From assembly GCA_029204225.1 (NCBI GenBank), contig MU835272.1, positions 1-40,459 of the forward strand: 40,459 nt of DNA. Direction: 5' to 3'. This document shows, one piece after another, positions 10,578-20,997 of the stretch (positions are counted from its first letter, which is position 1; every line of letters starts with the position of its first letter). Below the pieces are notes generated by a model. The model saw only the letters and a list, made by a program, of their open reading frames with translations. It was not told where the DNA came from and searched no databases. Source of the stretch: Diphasiastrum complanatum (Eukaryota; Streptophyta; Lycopodiopsida; Lycopodiales; Lycopodiaceae). The translations under genes were made by a program, and so were the position numbers.

Positions 10578-11082
10578 TGTTGGGGGATGATACGCATTGT
10601 GTGGGATGCGATGGATTGTGAATTATTAGCTCTGATACCACATCGATTGACGTTTGGGATTGATGTCAACTGATGAAACAAATTTTTTTGATAATAGCAG
10701 GATCGTGGAGTACTTAAAGAATGGAGTTTATGAGTTGTTCTTTTATGTTGAATCAGATTATCAATGTAAAGTCTTAGATTGTCGTGAAAGAGAGATTGCG
10801 GAACAACGATTAGGCGTCTGAGATAGCCATGCAATCCTCTAATACTGGTAACCTGGTATGTAATTCTAGAATCAATTTAGACGTCAGAGATAGCCATACA
10901 ATTCTCTGATAATAGTGTTTGTGTAAGAGGAGTGAGAGTTATCATTCAACAAGAATGCAAAAGGATGTAGAACAATAGCGAATCTGTATAATGAAGTTGT
11001 AGTAACAACGATCGGATCACAATACAATTGCGCTGATAAACGTGTGATCCTACTTACGGACTCAAAACAATTGCTAAGGTTC

Positions 11083-11121
<39 letters not shown>

Positions 11122-11460
11122 CTCTATATATATATATAATCACTAACTCTAAGGAGTCAGCTACTGTAAGACCCATTTTGGTCGTTTAATCTCTGTCAAA
11201 TGACTTATGATGACACTAACAATGACTTGATCACTTGTCTTCAATCGCTCACTTACATTTATAGCAGTTGGAAGATCTTGCATTATTCTAGCTTTACATT
11301 TACAAAATTGCTTACAGCTGATTAACTTCCTGATTAGATAGTTGTTATTGGAGCGTGAAGACGTAGACAGTCTGTATATGGAATACTGTGTATTTTTGTA
11401 GAGTGTCGTCTGTTTAATAATGGAAGACTAGATAGCCTTTATTTCTTGGTCAATTTGGTC
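10578..11460 (-). repeat. LTR-like region of the minus-strand copia element
   Basis: DNA beyond the PBS starts with TGTTGGGGG, a plausible LTR terminus. Inside are a second PBS-like motif (10629-10640), a duplicated stretch of about 45 bp (near 10805-10850 and 10865-10910, sharing GATAGCCATRCAAT) and an AT microsatellite. The stretch GTAACAACGATCGGATCACAA near 11005 has a close counterpart at about 26630, so the two regions share an LTR family. The far end is not clear. The gypsy pol end starts at about 11480. Confidence 0.6.
11085..11138. repeat. (AT)n microsatellite
   Basis: A 54-bp AT/TA run interrupted by a short CTCTCTCT stretch near 11117-11125. It lies within the LTR-like region. Confidence 0.95.
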
Positions 11461-11499
11461 TATACAATTTACACCCCTCTGACACATTAAGCGTTGTCC

Positions 11500-11973
11500 T
11501 CAATGGACATTTCTCAAATAAACATTTAAAATTTTTGGATATTTTTGGAAGAATTCTTCTTCCATCCATCTTGCATCCGTAGTAGGATAGTTTTTAAACT
11601 TGAGGAGGTATAATGTAGAAGTTATTCCCTTTCTTCCAGTTCTTGTCTTGTGCATCAAGATCTGCTCAGGTTGAAGGATTTCTTCGGTTCCTTGAATTTT
11701 TGGAGGCTTGGAATCTGTAAATCCTTCAGGTTCTGGACCATTGAATTTCTTTAGCAAGCTTACATGGAATTTGTTATGGATTTTTCAGGTAATAGGTAAG
11801 TCAAGTTCACATGTAACCTCATTGATTACTTTCTTGACTTTAAAGGGTCCATAATACTTTTGGGCTAGTTTTGGATAAAGTTTCATGCCGCCCTTCTTTT
11901 TCCTGAGTCTTTTCTTTTCAAATTTTAGGAGAACTAGTTCCCCTTCTTCGTAGTTGATTGCCCTCCGACACAT
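11500..11973 (-). pseudogene. gypsy integrase tail and chromodomain
   Basis: The frame at 11785-11973 carries EGELVLLKFEKKRLRKK and KLAQKYYGPFKVKKVINEV, the GPF/Y module of gypsy integrases. The frame at 11500-11757 carries EEILQPEQILMHKTRT, then TLYLLKFKNYPTTDARWMEE and FFQKYP. This matches a chromodomain with the aromatic Y/W positions (YLLKFKNY, ARWMEE), which in chromoviruses binds modified histone tails and steers integration. A small gap and frame change separate the two near 11760-11785. Confidence 0.88.
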
Positions 11974-12089
11974 ATTTGCACTTTTCTGCTGTAATTATTG
12001 TGCAGTTGCGATGGATTGTTGAACCTTCAAAAAGGTGTCTTGATAGTCCTGCACAAATTCATCTGAGGCAAATATCTTTTCTTAAGTCC

Positions 12090-12932
12090 TTAATACAAGA
12101 GTCACAATAGTTTTCCATACATTACTTCAAAAGGTGCTTTACCAATAGAAGAATGAATTGTGTTATTGTAAGCAAATTCTAGAATAGGGAGATAGTGTTC
12201 CCATTGAGTCTTTTGATCAGTTACATAACTTCTCAACAAGTCTATGATGGTTTGATTAGTAATTTCACTTTGACCATCAGTTTGGGGGTGGAAGGAGGAA
12301 GAGAATTTAAGGGTTGTCCCCAGGTTATCAAAAAGGGCTCTCCAAAAGTTGCTAGTAAATCTTGTATCCCGATCAGACACTATACTCTTGGGTAGTCCAT
12401 GCAGCCTAAAGATGTGACGGATAAACAAATGAGCAGCTTCGGGTCCCTTAAGCTTTTTCTTACAGGGAATAAAATGAGTCTGTTTGCTAAATCTATCAAT
12501 GACAGTCCATATCATCTCATTCCCATTTTTGCTTTAAGGGAACCCAGAGACAAAGTCCATGGTAATATGTTACCAGGGAGCTTCAGAAATAGGCAAGGGA
12601 TAAAGTAATTCTGGAGTTTTTAATCTTCGCTCATCTTTATTGTGTTGACATACTGGACATGCATTTATAAAATGCCTTGTGTCTCGATGCATGGTAGGCC
12701 AATAAAAGAATCTTATCAGAGCTTCCAAAGTTGAAGGAATTCCCCTATGTCCTGCATAGGGCGGACTATGGGTTTCTTGAAGGATCTTGGTTCTAAATGC
12801 TATGGGAATACATAGCTTATCTTCGTTGAATAAATATCCTTCTTTCAAAACATAGTCTTTATGACTTTGATTTCTTTCAAGTATTTCAAAGATATGCTGG
12901 AAGTCTAAATCACTAGCATACATACTTTTCAT
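12090..12932 (-). pseudogene. gypsy integrase zinc finger and catalytic core
   Basis: The frame at 12570-12932 has the H2C2 finger (THSPPYAGHRGIPSTLEAL, then HFINACPVCQHNKDERR). The next frame, 12102-12515, has the core: MIWTVIDRFSKQTHFIPC (first Asp), SIVSDRDTRFTSNFWRALF (second Asp), FHPQTDGQSEITNQTI (Glu), EFAYNNTIHSSIGKAPFEVMYG. All three DDE residues survive. The two frames are offset by a frameshift near 12520-12570. The usual phrase between finger and core is disrupted there. Confidence 0.92.
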
Positions 12933-13039
12933 AGGTAGGAAATCTTCATGATATGCTAGAGAAATATGGTTGACCTTGGGGATTCTTAATAATACATCGG
13001 CGACCTTATTATCCTTTCATGAGTGATGAAGTAACTGAA

Positions 13040-14260
13040 AATGGAAGGTGCTAAGGTAGTTAGCCAATTTTAGATGTTTTTTCGAATTAATTGATGGGTG
13101 AGAAAGTACCTAAGGCTTTGATGATCTGTTTTAACTAGGAAATCATTCCCTAGAAGTGCTTCCATAACTTAAGGGCATGAATAATGGCCAAAAATTCTTT
13201 TTCATAAATGTCATACTGTACTTTTGCCCCTTGAAGTCGTCTACTTTCAAAGGCTACAACATGACTTTGTTCGTTTAAGACTGTCCCAATACAGTCTAGA
13301 CATGCATCCACTTCCACAAAGAAAGGCTTGCAAAGGTCAGGAATAATAAGAACGGGTCCAGTAGTAAGGGCATGCTTCAGAGTATCAAAGGCATTTTGCT
13401 CTTTCTTATACCAATGAAATTTTACCCTCTTCTTAGTGAGTTCATGTAGTGGTGAAGCTATATGAGCAAAATGGCAATAAATTTTCTATAATAGGAACAT
13501 AAGCCTAGGAAAGACCGAACTTCATGAATATTTCTTGGTTTATGCCAGTCTTGTATGGCTTTAATCTTTGAAGGGTCCATTTGGATTCCTTCCTTAGAAA
13601 TCATATGTCCTAAAAAGTGTATCTTTTTTAGGAAGAATTCGCTTTTCTTTCCTTTTATGAAAAGTGAGTTTTCTTGTAGGGTTCTAAAGACGATATCTAG
13701 ATGTCTTTTATGTTCTTCTTCATTTGCACTGAAGACTAAGATATCATCAAAGAATGTTCCTACAAAATGTCTATGGGGTCAAAAGACTTGTTCCATCATT
13801 CTATTGAATGTTGCGGGAGCATTAGTAAGACCAAATGGTACCACTAAAAATTCATAAAGGCCAGAGCCAGTCCTAAAAACAGTTTTATGGACATCTTCAA
13901 GTGCTACTCGGATTTGGTGGTATCCACTTGTCAAATCAATTCTACTAAAGATACAAGATCCATTTATTCTTGGAATAGGAAAACGGTTCTTAACTGTAAT
14001 CTTGTTTACAGCACGATAGTCCACACACATCCTAAAACTCCCATCTTTCTTTTGTACCAAAAGTACAAGAGAGCAATAGGGGGAGTTACTGGGTTTTATA
14101 AGGCCTTTCTCTAACAAGTCATTAATTTGCTTAGAAATTTCTTGTTGTTGAGAATGGCTTACCCTATAGGGAGGTCTATTGGGTATGGAACTTCTAGGAA
14201 TAATGTCTATCGTATGGTCTTCAGGTCTTTCAGGGGGTAAGGACTTTGGTAGCTCATCAG
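13040..14260 (-). pseudogene. gypsy reverse transcriptase and RNase H (broken)
   Basis: The frame at 13779-14117 carries EKGLIKPSNSPYCSLVLLVQ, KKDGSFRMCVDYRAVNKIT, FSRIDLTSGYHQIRV (motif A Asp), FRTGSGLYEFLVVPFGLTNA and FNRMMEQVF, followed by a stop. The catalytic motif appears just beyond as FFDDILVFS near 13730-13750, with Tyr-Val replaced by Phe-Phe. Connection-domain text continues (KIHFLGHMIS, then FLGLCSYYRKF). RNase H is only legible across several frames with multiple stops down to about 13.04 kb. Confidence 0.92.
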
Positions 14261-14484
14261 AAAAACAAGAAGAATACTATAATAAAAAGTCTTTTTCTAT
14301 TATTGTCCAAAGAATGTGCATTTCCATCAACATCATCATCCATACTTTGAACAAATAACAAGTAAGAAAATGCGGCTTTCTTTAGTACTTATGATACTTG
14401 AATATAGCTTACCAAAGAAATTGTTTTGCCACTCTGTCCTGCATGCACACTAAGTCTTTACCTTTGTGCTTCCTTGAAATCAAA

Positions 14485-15000
14485 TGTTTATTGTAGTCCT
14501 CCAGAGGATTGTGCATTTGCAGGATTTGAGAAATGGAACTTTTTCAAATATGTGAAAAAGTTGCACGTCGAGGATCAATTGGTTGATGAGAATATGTAGA
14601 TTTGCTTGAATCTGTGATTGAGTGAATTGAATCATGTGAATCATCACTCACTAACTCTTCTGATTCGCCAAAACGATCTTGCAATGTTGTTTTTCTAATA
14701 TCTGAACCTGAAGATGAAGAACTTAAAATTGTAACAGGTTGTGTCAAAGGAGTCATTTCCTAAAGCGTAGTTAAATGAGAAATTTCAGATGACATTGTTG
14801 ACGGGGAAATACAAAGGGTAATAAGATGAGAATCTGAAGGAGTGGCTTCAAAATAATAGTTTCATTCTTAAAAATCTACACAAAAATATTGCTTTCTAAT
14901 CAAATTTTTTTGTTAAAGTTTTATTCATCAAACATGAATTTCAAAGATTTTTTTTGGTAAAATTATAATAAAATGGCAATAATAACTGTATTTTTTCTAG
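14485..15000. other. unassigned DNA with short Ser/Asp-rich minus-strand frame
   Basis: The minus-strand open frame 14544-14756 (70 codons) is rich in Ser and Asp and carries HQPIDPRRATFSHI at its end. I do not recognise it. On the plus strand, codons around 14690-14840 also read acidic text (SEPEDEELKIVTGC) with three stops. That could be an eroded first exon of the methyltransferase-like gene to the right. A T-rich tract ending TTTTTTCTAG at 14991-15000 looks like a splice acceptor for that gene. Confidence 0.35.
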
Positions 15001-15416
15001 ATTTAGAGTGAGCTTTTCATGAAATGAAGGATGTCGAAGATTTCTTTTCGGATCTCAGACCGGACTCAAGATGTTCCTTTAAAGGATAAAAACAAATACA
15101 TGTTTTATTTTACAAAAGGTGTGAATAACACTAAATTTGATGAACTATTCATCCATATTGATGAAAAAAGCAAATTTCTTGATGATCAACCTGAAGATGA
15201 TGAGGAGCAAGAAGACTTGGTCAAGATTCTTGTGAAAGAACTTGACAAAAATTGTTCAATATTCATTTTGGATGAGAGAATGCTAAAGATTCGACTTTGT
15301 CGGGATGAAGGCATTCAAAATTATTTTGACAAAGCCCTTGTGACATTGGGATGTACACACAAAAAGAAATATATATATTTTTACGCAGATCACCAGTCTC
15401 AAATGAAATTAATAAG
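15001..15416 (+). pseudogene. exon-like block 1 of the methyltransferase-like gene
   Basis: The open frame from 15031 runs through MSKISFRISDRTQDVPLKDK, KYMFYFTKGVNNTKFDEL, an acidic stretch (DDQPEDDEEQEDL), IFILDERMLKIRLCRD and GCTHKKKYIYFYADHQSQ. There are no stops until past the proposed donor at 15417 (AAG/GTTTTT). The exon ends with two spare bases, which fit an acceptor at 15524-15525 that leaves one base to complete a Ser codon, so splicing to block 2 keeps frame. I do not recognise this domain. The preceding acceptor-like tract implies it is not the first exon. Confidence 0.5.
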
Positions 15417-15525
15417 GTTTTTGATTATTTGGTATTATAATAATTGCATTCTATGTTGAGCATGTATGACATTATGATTATTCGAAGTTCTCTAATAAAA
15501 TTCTTCTCTTTTCTGTCATGTAGAG

Positions 15526-15988
15526 CCTAAAACAATGTCTAAAGAATGTGCTCATTGTTGTTGCTAAGAGCAAGAATCCAGTCTTTTCTTTCCGTAGTAC
15601 AAAGTCAATAGCATTGGGACGTGGCAAAATAGCTTCTTCCATTGTCCCATCCAACAATGATGCGAGTGAAAAATCTTCACTTTCCGAATCAGTCCCCTTC
15701 CCCAAAAAAAAAGATCTCTTGTCGTTGGACATACTGAAACCGCAACCAAAAAACCAAGGGCTTGAAACAAATCAAGGCCTAAACAACCGAAAATAGTTCC
15801 TTTCGAAGAGTCTACTTGTTGCCTGGAGCCTCTATCCAACCTCTGAAGAATTCATTTGAGATCTCTAGAATTAGAGATGAAATTCATAAAATAAAAAAAA
15901 TTACAGAGACTACGTTGATTTTAGATATAGACCAGTGTGATTGACCTCCTATTGATCCATCCACTAGAGATCGACCAACGAAACACAT
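15526..15988 (+). pseudogene. exon-like block 2
   Basis: It begins SLKQCLKNVLIVVAKSKN and FSFRSTKSIALGRGK in frame with block 1, then a Ser/Lys-rich linker (KKKDLLSLDILKPQPKNQ). A frameshift near 15795 is followed by IVPFEESTCCLEPLSNL and TLILDIDQCD, a stop, then PPIDPSTRDRPTKHM. It ends at a good donor (ACAT/GTAAAT, 15989). The minus-strand frames over the same DNA are treated as shadows. Function unknown. Confidence 0.45.
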
Positions 15989-16057
15989 GTAAATAACTTA
16001 AAAATCAAATTTAAAAATCAACACAGACAATTATCACACCTTTTGTTATTTTGATAG

Positions 16058-16480
16058 ACTTGACTGAATATAAATTTGTTTCAGAATTTGATTTTTCTTT
16101 ATTAGATTCTTATTTTTATTTATTTTTGGATGACATTCATAGTCTTCAAGCCAGAAAGCAATTGTTCCAGGAGTACTCTCATGTAGCTTATTTTCGGACT
16201 GCTAGTGTCATTGCATTCGTTGGGATGATAGTGGAAAAAGCTAAACTTCTTGCTTGGGACCATAAGATTGATCAAGACTACATGATGAAAATGATTGTCA
16301 ACCAAAGAATTAGATTTTTTCACAAAGTTTCCAAAGTTGAAGTTATTAACCAGTTGGAGCTTAACACACATTGTGCCCAAGAAACATGTCTGCCATTCGA
16401 TTCTAAAAATCCAACATAGAGCCTTACAAAATATGATAATTTTTATCAGCTTGCATTTTGTAGTGGCCAGATAATTGCTT
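16058..16480 (+). pseudogene. exon-like block 3
   Basis: It follows the acceptor TTATTTTGATAG. The frame reads DLTEYKFVSEFDFSLLDSYF, DDIHSLQARKQLFQEYSHVA, then IVEKAKLLAWDHKIDQDYM and RIRFFHKVSKVEVINQLEL, ending in a stop at 16417-16419. The residue choice (charged, helical) looks like real coding sequence, but I know no family for it. Its downstream intron holds the palindrome CTATGCTTAGTATAG at 16483-16497. Confidence 0.45.
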
Positions 16481-16482
16481 TG

Positions 16483-16497
16483 CTATGCTTAGTATAG
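16483..16497. repeat. palindrome CTATGCTTAGTATAG in intron 3
   Basis: This copy lies on the other side of the non-LTR element, 84 bases upstream of the acceptor of block 4. Its presence on both sides supports the view that the two exon groups belong to one gene. Confidence 0.85.
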
Positions 16498-16580
16498 AAT
16501 GTGTGTTTTAGAATTTTTAAAATTAATAAACTAATTATGCAAATCTTTTAATATTTTGTCTCTTTAATGTTACTTTTCAG

Positions 16581-17290
16581 GTGTGGGCTCTTGTAGATAA
16601 ATTAAATGAAAAAAATTTGAAATAAAGGGCCAACCAGCTCAAGGAGCTTCAAAATAAAAAAAGAAAGTTGTAGCCACCAGTCAAATATTAAAATCCATAC
16701 CAACAAAGATGGGTATTTTTGTGTGAAAAAATATGTAAGAAATAAATTCCTCCGAGTTGAGAATTAGTGTGCTCTTGAGGGTTGCTGATGGTCATCTCTC
16801 CCTTGCTGAAATGGAAAAGGAATTTCAAAGATAAGATTTTTTTTATGTTTTTTTATAGCATTTCTTAACATATTTTTTTTTTTAATTTTTGTTTTGTGAT
16901 ATTGATAACTAATTTGTTTTTATAATATAGACATAAATTATTCATAAAAGTTCAAGAAGCCCTAGTAATAGGGTTGAATTATCAAGATTTTGAGGAGTGC
17001 CTGAGACTTTATCCTCTGAGCAATAAAAATGAAGCCCTCACTCCTTTTCTAATATTATTTAGAGATACTCATGCTTAGAATAGAAATATATTAGTTTTTT
17101 ATTTTAAACATTCCCGGGAAACGAAGCCGACTATTATGGAGTTTAAATCTGTGATATGCCTAAGGTTTAAGATGCAGCTCAAATCTCTTCCTGTTACAAA
17201 GGAGCAGATCCCTGTTGTTGAAGATAGCAAGTTTGAGCTATAGTATATACCATTGATGTATGTTGGGGAAGAACCTACTAAATGCAACAG
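16581..17290 (+). pseudogene. exon-like blocks 4 and 5
   Basis: Block 4 starts after a strong acceptor (TTACTTTTCAG) and reads VWALVDKLNEKNLK, stop, RANQLKELQNKKRKL. After a frame change it gives SELRISVLLRVADGHLSLAE and MEKEFQR at about 16751-16830. Block 5 starts after TTTATAATATAG at 16931 and runs in one frame with two stops: HKLFIKVQEALVIGLNYQDF, ECLRLYPLSN, then HSRETKPTIMEFKSVICLRF, LPVTKEQIPVVEDSKFEL, stop, YIPLMYVGEEPTKC. It ends near CAACAG at 17290. The intron between (16831-16930) is T-rich. Not recognised as any named domain. Confidence 0.45.
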
Positions 17291-18430
17291 CGGGTGACGC
17301 TGGTTTCATCACAGAAAACTTGAAGTCAATTCAAAGGGATAGATCGCGAAACACAGACACACAAACTTTTTTGAGCCTGTTAGATTTTGAATCAGAAAGA
17401 ACTTGAAGCTAAAAAGAGGCGAGTATCGCTATATAAAGTTCTGAACCAATGAAATTGGTATTTTAATACAAGGTCATCTTTGTGCAACGTCTGCTCTACA
17501 GCTTCATACCTATATACGTTACACTATATATCTACACACAAGAAATCTATAACTTCTAAGCAATTTCAGTTAGAGGCCAGCATGAAAGAACTACAACAAG
17601 GAGGTGGCAGGAGCGTACTATTGAACATGCAGAAATCTGTAGATGATGACAGCCCCGAGAAAAACTCAAGGAACACATCGGAACTGCTGTAACAACATCG
17701 TGGTCGACAGATCAATGAGTTAAAAGGCATTCGGGCACTCCCAATTCCACAAACCAAGTGCAAATATTGGATCAATACCGACTCAGACTGTAAGTTCTAG
17801 ATATACTGGAGTCTCCTAGGACAGAGCGCTGATTCTGTGCAAAAGTGAAGGCTGGGGGTTGAATGTGATATATAGTTTCAACCTATTTCATCCAAAACAC
17901 GAGCTTAAGTGGATTGTAGGACAATGGACAGCTTGAGATACAGAAGTTTGGATAAACCCAATCAATAGTTTAATCGCACAGTCAACATAGGCTTTAGATG
18001 TTATTGTTTGAGCCGTTTACTCTTGATATAAGAAGAGGTTGCGGCAGATGCGTGAGAGCAAGATTTCAAAAGACTAATTGTTGAAATTTTCATAGTAGGG
18101 TCGCTTGCAAACAGCGTAGGCAGATTGGTGTTACGAAGCCGGATAGGTAGGTTACTACCCACAAAACTGTTGCAAACACTAAACGTGGCCAGGTCGCAGC
18201 CCCAATGGAAAGAAGTCCAAAGAAAAATTGGAGCAGCACGATCTAGTGTTGATCTCATTCAGGAGATATTAGCAACAATTCCGTCTTTAAGACAAGAGTC
18301 TTCGAAACTTGGTCAGAATATGCCAGCACTTTTATCAGTTTCCTTTTACAGAACGGCGGTCAACTTGGATAGGACTATCACAATCAACTCTTAGCTTGAA
18401 GGCTGACCGAAGTTTACCCATTTAGAAGTA
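17291..18430 (+). other. unassigned segment between methyltransferase-like exons and the non-LTR element
   Basis: About 1.1 kb of mixed composition. A TATA-like TATATAAA lies at 17430-17437. Short plus-strand frames at 17480-17692 and 18125-18394 (for example WKEVQRKIGAARSSVDLIQE and QESSKLGQNMPAL) look somewhat coding but have stops around them and no family I know. It may be the 5' untranslated region or first ORF of the non-LTR element to the right, or a decayed captured gene. Confidence 0.3.
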
Positions 18431-18576
18431 GAGTTATAGCGAGCTGTTGGACAACGTTTTCAAGGCAGCGCTCAAGGCTTGTGCTCAGCTACAGAGCTTC
18501 GGTGATTGGACTTTCAGTAGGGAATCACACAAATATCTCGTAGAAGTTTTGAAGTTCCAGCAACTTTTAACTCTTC

Positions 18577-19657
18577 ATGGCCAGCAGGGCCTTGTTGGCC
18601 AACAAGGAAGCTTCACACAAATTTTTGGAATCTTCAGAGGCAGTGGCTGGATCTTTACCTGTTAATATGGTTCCTCAGAAATCTTCTCATCCTTTGCAAC
18701 TCCCGGATTTCAATCCTCTTGTTCGACGTGAAGAAAAGAGACCTGCTTTTCCTTCAGAGCATCCTTCTAGTGCTTCCCCTTCCTGCGCACATCGTGAAGC
18801 CCACTGTGATGTTGCGGATTCCTTGCTTGTTTCCTCTGGCCTGGTGGTGCCATACTGTCCGTCCCATCTTCGCCACAAGCTTTCTTCCTCTCTTTCAGTT
18901 TCTCAGCTTTCTCCTTCTTCCTCTTCTTGCCCCACACGTTCCATGTGCAGGTTGTGGTCGCCTTTATGTGCAAGGTGCCAATCTTTCTCGCCATCATAAT
19001 GCTTGCTCTGCTTTTCGTCAACAGCTCGCATTAACCAATGTCGACCTTGCACCTCATCCTACTCCCACTTCGCCACCTAACGCGGCTTCGACCTGGATTC
19101 GCTCCCTTGATATTTTGACCGCTTTTCACTTGGATTTTCCTCATCCTCATCTTTAAGCACACATTCTCTTTGCCTTGCGCTTAGACGTCCAGAGAGCTTT
19201 GTTGTTACCTTTGTCTCTTCTGGCTTCCAACCCTTCTGATATTGCAGCTTGGCACGCCTTTTTGCTTTTTCCTCTTTGGTGCTTGCCTCTGCCTCCTCGG
19301 GGTGGTGATGCTGGTCATAGGGAAACTCGCAACAGGATTCGTCGCTTTATGTCGGGAGATTGGAAAAATCTGCAAGAAGAGCATATCCTTCGTTGTCATG
19401 CGCTTGCTACTCAGTGGGATTCAACTTCGGATGGTGTTTCTATACCCCTTGTTCATCGTCGGTTGCATCACTGTGTTTTACTTAGACAAGTGGGTGCGAA
19501 TTCTCGTGCAGCTCGTGCTCTAGCTCGTGCTCTAGCTCCTACAAGTCCAACTACTCCTTCTGCTGCCACCCTTCAGGCTTTGGAGCTTCTTCATCCACCG
19601 GCAAATGACTCCCTTCCCTCTTTTGTTGAGGACTTTGAACCTGATTTTGATTTGTAG
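18577..19657 (+). pseudogene. N-terminal region of the LINE ORF with C2HC zinc finger
   Basis: The plus frame 18577-18999 supplies the first part (PLQLPDFNPLVRREEKRP, then a Ser/Pro-rich tract). A shift into the frame of 18719-19156 gives CAGCGRLYVQGANLSRHHNA followed by C, a C-x2-C-x12-H-x3-C zinc finger of the type used by R2-like proteins to bind DNA. After a stop at 19154-19156 the same frame continues at 19175-19657 with an Arg-rich stretch (GHRETRNRIRRFMSGDW) and an Ala/Leu-rich part (RRLHHCVLLRQVGANSRAAR), ending at another stop. These are pre-RT segments. No function can be assigned beyond nucleic-acid binding. Confidence 0.65.
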
Positions 19658-19726
19658 CCCTCAGAATCTCATTTTCTTAATCCTTTTCTACGCAGCCCTC
19701 ATCTATCAACTGGGGGTCCTTCTGGT

Positions 19727-20997
19727 ATGGTTTTCGAGTATCTTTGTGACTATTTTTCTCCTGATGACTTTGCTAGCGGATTTGGTTTGCTCTTTCAAGT
19801 TTGCTCTTCCGTACCATGTGGCCGTATTCCTCTTTCTATTGCTTGTATTCTTGGTGCTGCTCGTTTGATAGCCTTGGATAAGCCTGGCGGTGGAGTGCGT
19901 CCCATTGCTGTTGGTGAGGTTTTATACAGATTGGTTTCTAGGGCTCTTGGTTTTCAGCTTCGTGACAGTTTTCATGACCACCTGTTTCCTCATCAGTTTG
20001 GTTGTGCTACTCCTGGCGGTTGCGAGACAGTCGTACATGCTTTGCGTGCTACCTTGGATCTTCATCCAGATTGGGTTGTCCTTCAAGTGGATGTTAAAAA
20101 TGCTTTCAATTCTGTTTCTCGAGGGGCCATTTTCCAAGAACTTCATGCGACTCACGGTCCTCTCGCTCAGCTCATCCCATTTGTTTGCTCTTTTTATTCC
20201 ATGGATGCGCCTCTATATTTTAGTCATGCTTCTTGCTCAAGTGATGTTTCGGTTATCTCGTCTGCTGATGGTATCAGACAAGGTGATCCCTTGGGTGGTG
20301 TTCTTTTTTGCTTTGGCGCACTTTCGGGCATTGTGTGCTTCTTCTGCTACTTTTCTTTCTTGTTTGTTTCTCTCTATTGCCGATGACATGCATATTGTGG
20401 AACCTGCTAAGGACGTCTTTCCGGCTTTCCTACATTTCTCTCAGCAACTTTTGCCTTTGGGCCTCGCTGTCAATCCCTCTAAGTGCGTTGCTTGGTCTCC
20501 TCAGGGCCTCCTTCTTGAGCTCATGTTTCAATACTCCAGTTGATGGGATTCGAGCACTTGGTATTCCTATAGGTTTCTCAGATTTTGTGGCTTTTTCTTT
20601 GCGGGACACTTTGGGCGCCCATCTTCGTCACACTGATTTGCTACCAAAGCTTGGCAATGCTCAAGTTGCTCTAGGGATTCTCACTCAATGCTTCGCTCAA
20701 CGACCAAGTTATATTCTACGGTGTGTTCCTCCCTCTCCTGATGTTTTGGCTTTGCTACAGGATTTTGATAATACTTTATCAGATATTCTGGGTCGCTTGA
20801 TGGGTTCAGAATCCTTTCGTATTCTCAATGGTCAGTTTGTTAAGCGACAAGTCTCTCTTCTCGTTTCGTCTGGAGGTGTTGGTCTTTCTTGCACAGCTTC
20901 TATTGCTCCAACTGCTTTTATGGGAAATTGGGCCAGCCCTTGTTGCCTCTACACTTATCTCTCGGTTTCAGCAGGACAACAAGCCCATTCTTCTTAA
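19727..20997 (+). pseudogene. LINE reverse transcriptase (broken)
   Basis: The frame 19727-20386 holds GRIPLSIACILGAARLIALD, KPGGGVRPIAVGEVLYRLVS, the FGCATPGGCETVVHAL block, motif A VVLQVDVKNAFNSVSR (catalytic Asp) and motif B DGIRQGDPLGGVLF. It then shifts frame: the catalytic motif C is IADDMHIVEPA in the third frame near 20375-20405, with AVNPSKCVAW after it. Another shift brings IRALGIPIGFSDF and LGNAQVALGILTQCFAQRPS in the first frame (to 20997). The catalytic aspartates are all preserved although the frame is not. The enzyme would prime reverse transcription on nicked target DNA. Confidence 0.9.

Larger units (their letters stand above)
11480..14480 (-). mobile_element. Ty3/gypsy chromovirus, minus strand, pol region (decayed)
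   Basis: Read on the minus strand from 14480 to 11480: protease-to-RT linker, reverse transcriptase, RNase H, H2C2 zinc finger, integrase core, integrase tail with GPF-type motif, and a chromodomain. RT-RH before integrase defines gypsy, and the terminal chromodomain defines a chromovirus. Stops and frameshifts are scattered, notably across RNase H (13.05-13.5 kb). No LTR or PBS was identified at either end, and gag was not found upstream of 14.5 kb. The right boundary is set where recognisable pol-like residues stop. Confidence 0.92.

Noticed and set aside
15031-15459. Intact single-exon gene of 142 codons
   Set aside because: The frame runs past a donor-like site into intron-like T-rich DNA. 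The phase fits splicing to the next block, so it is taken as one exon of a broken gene.
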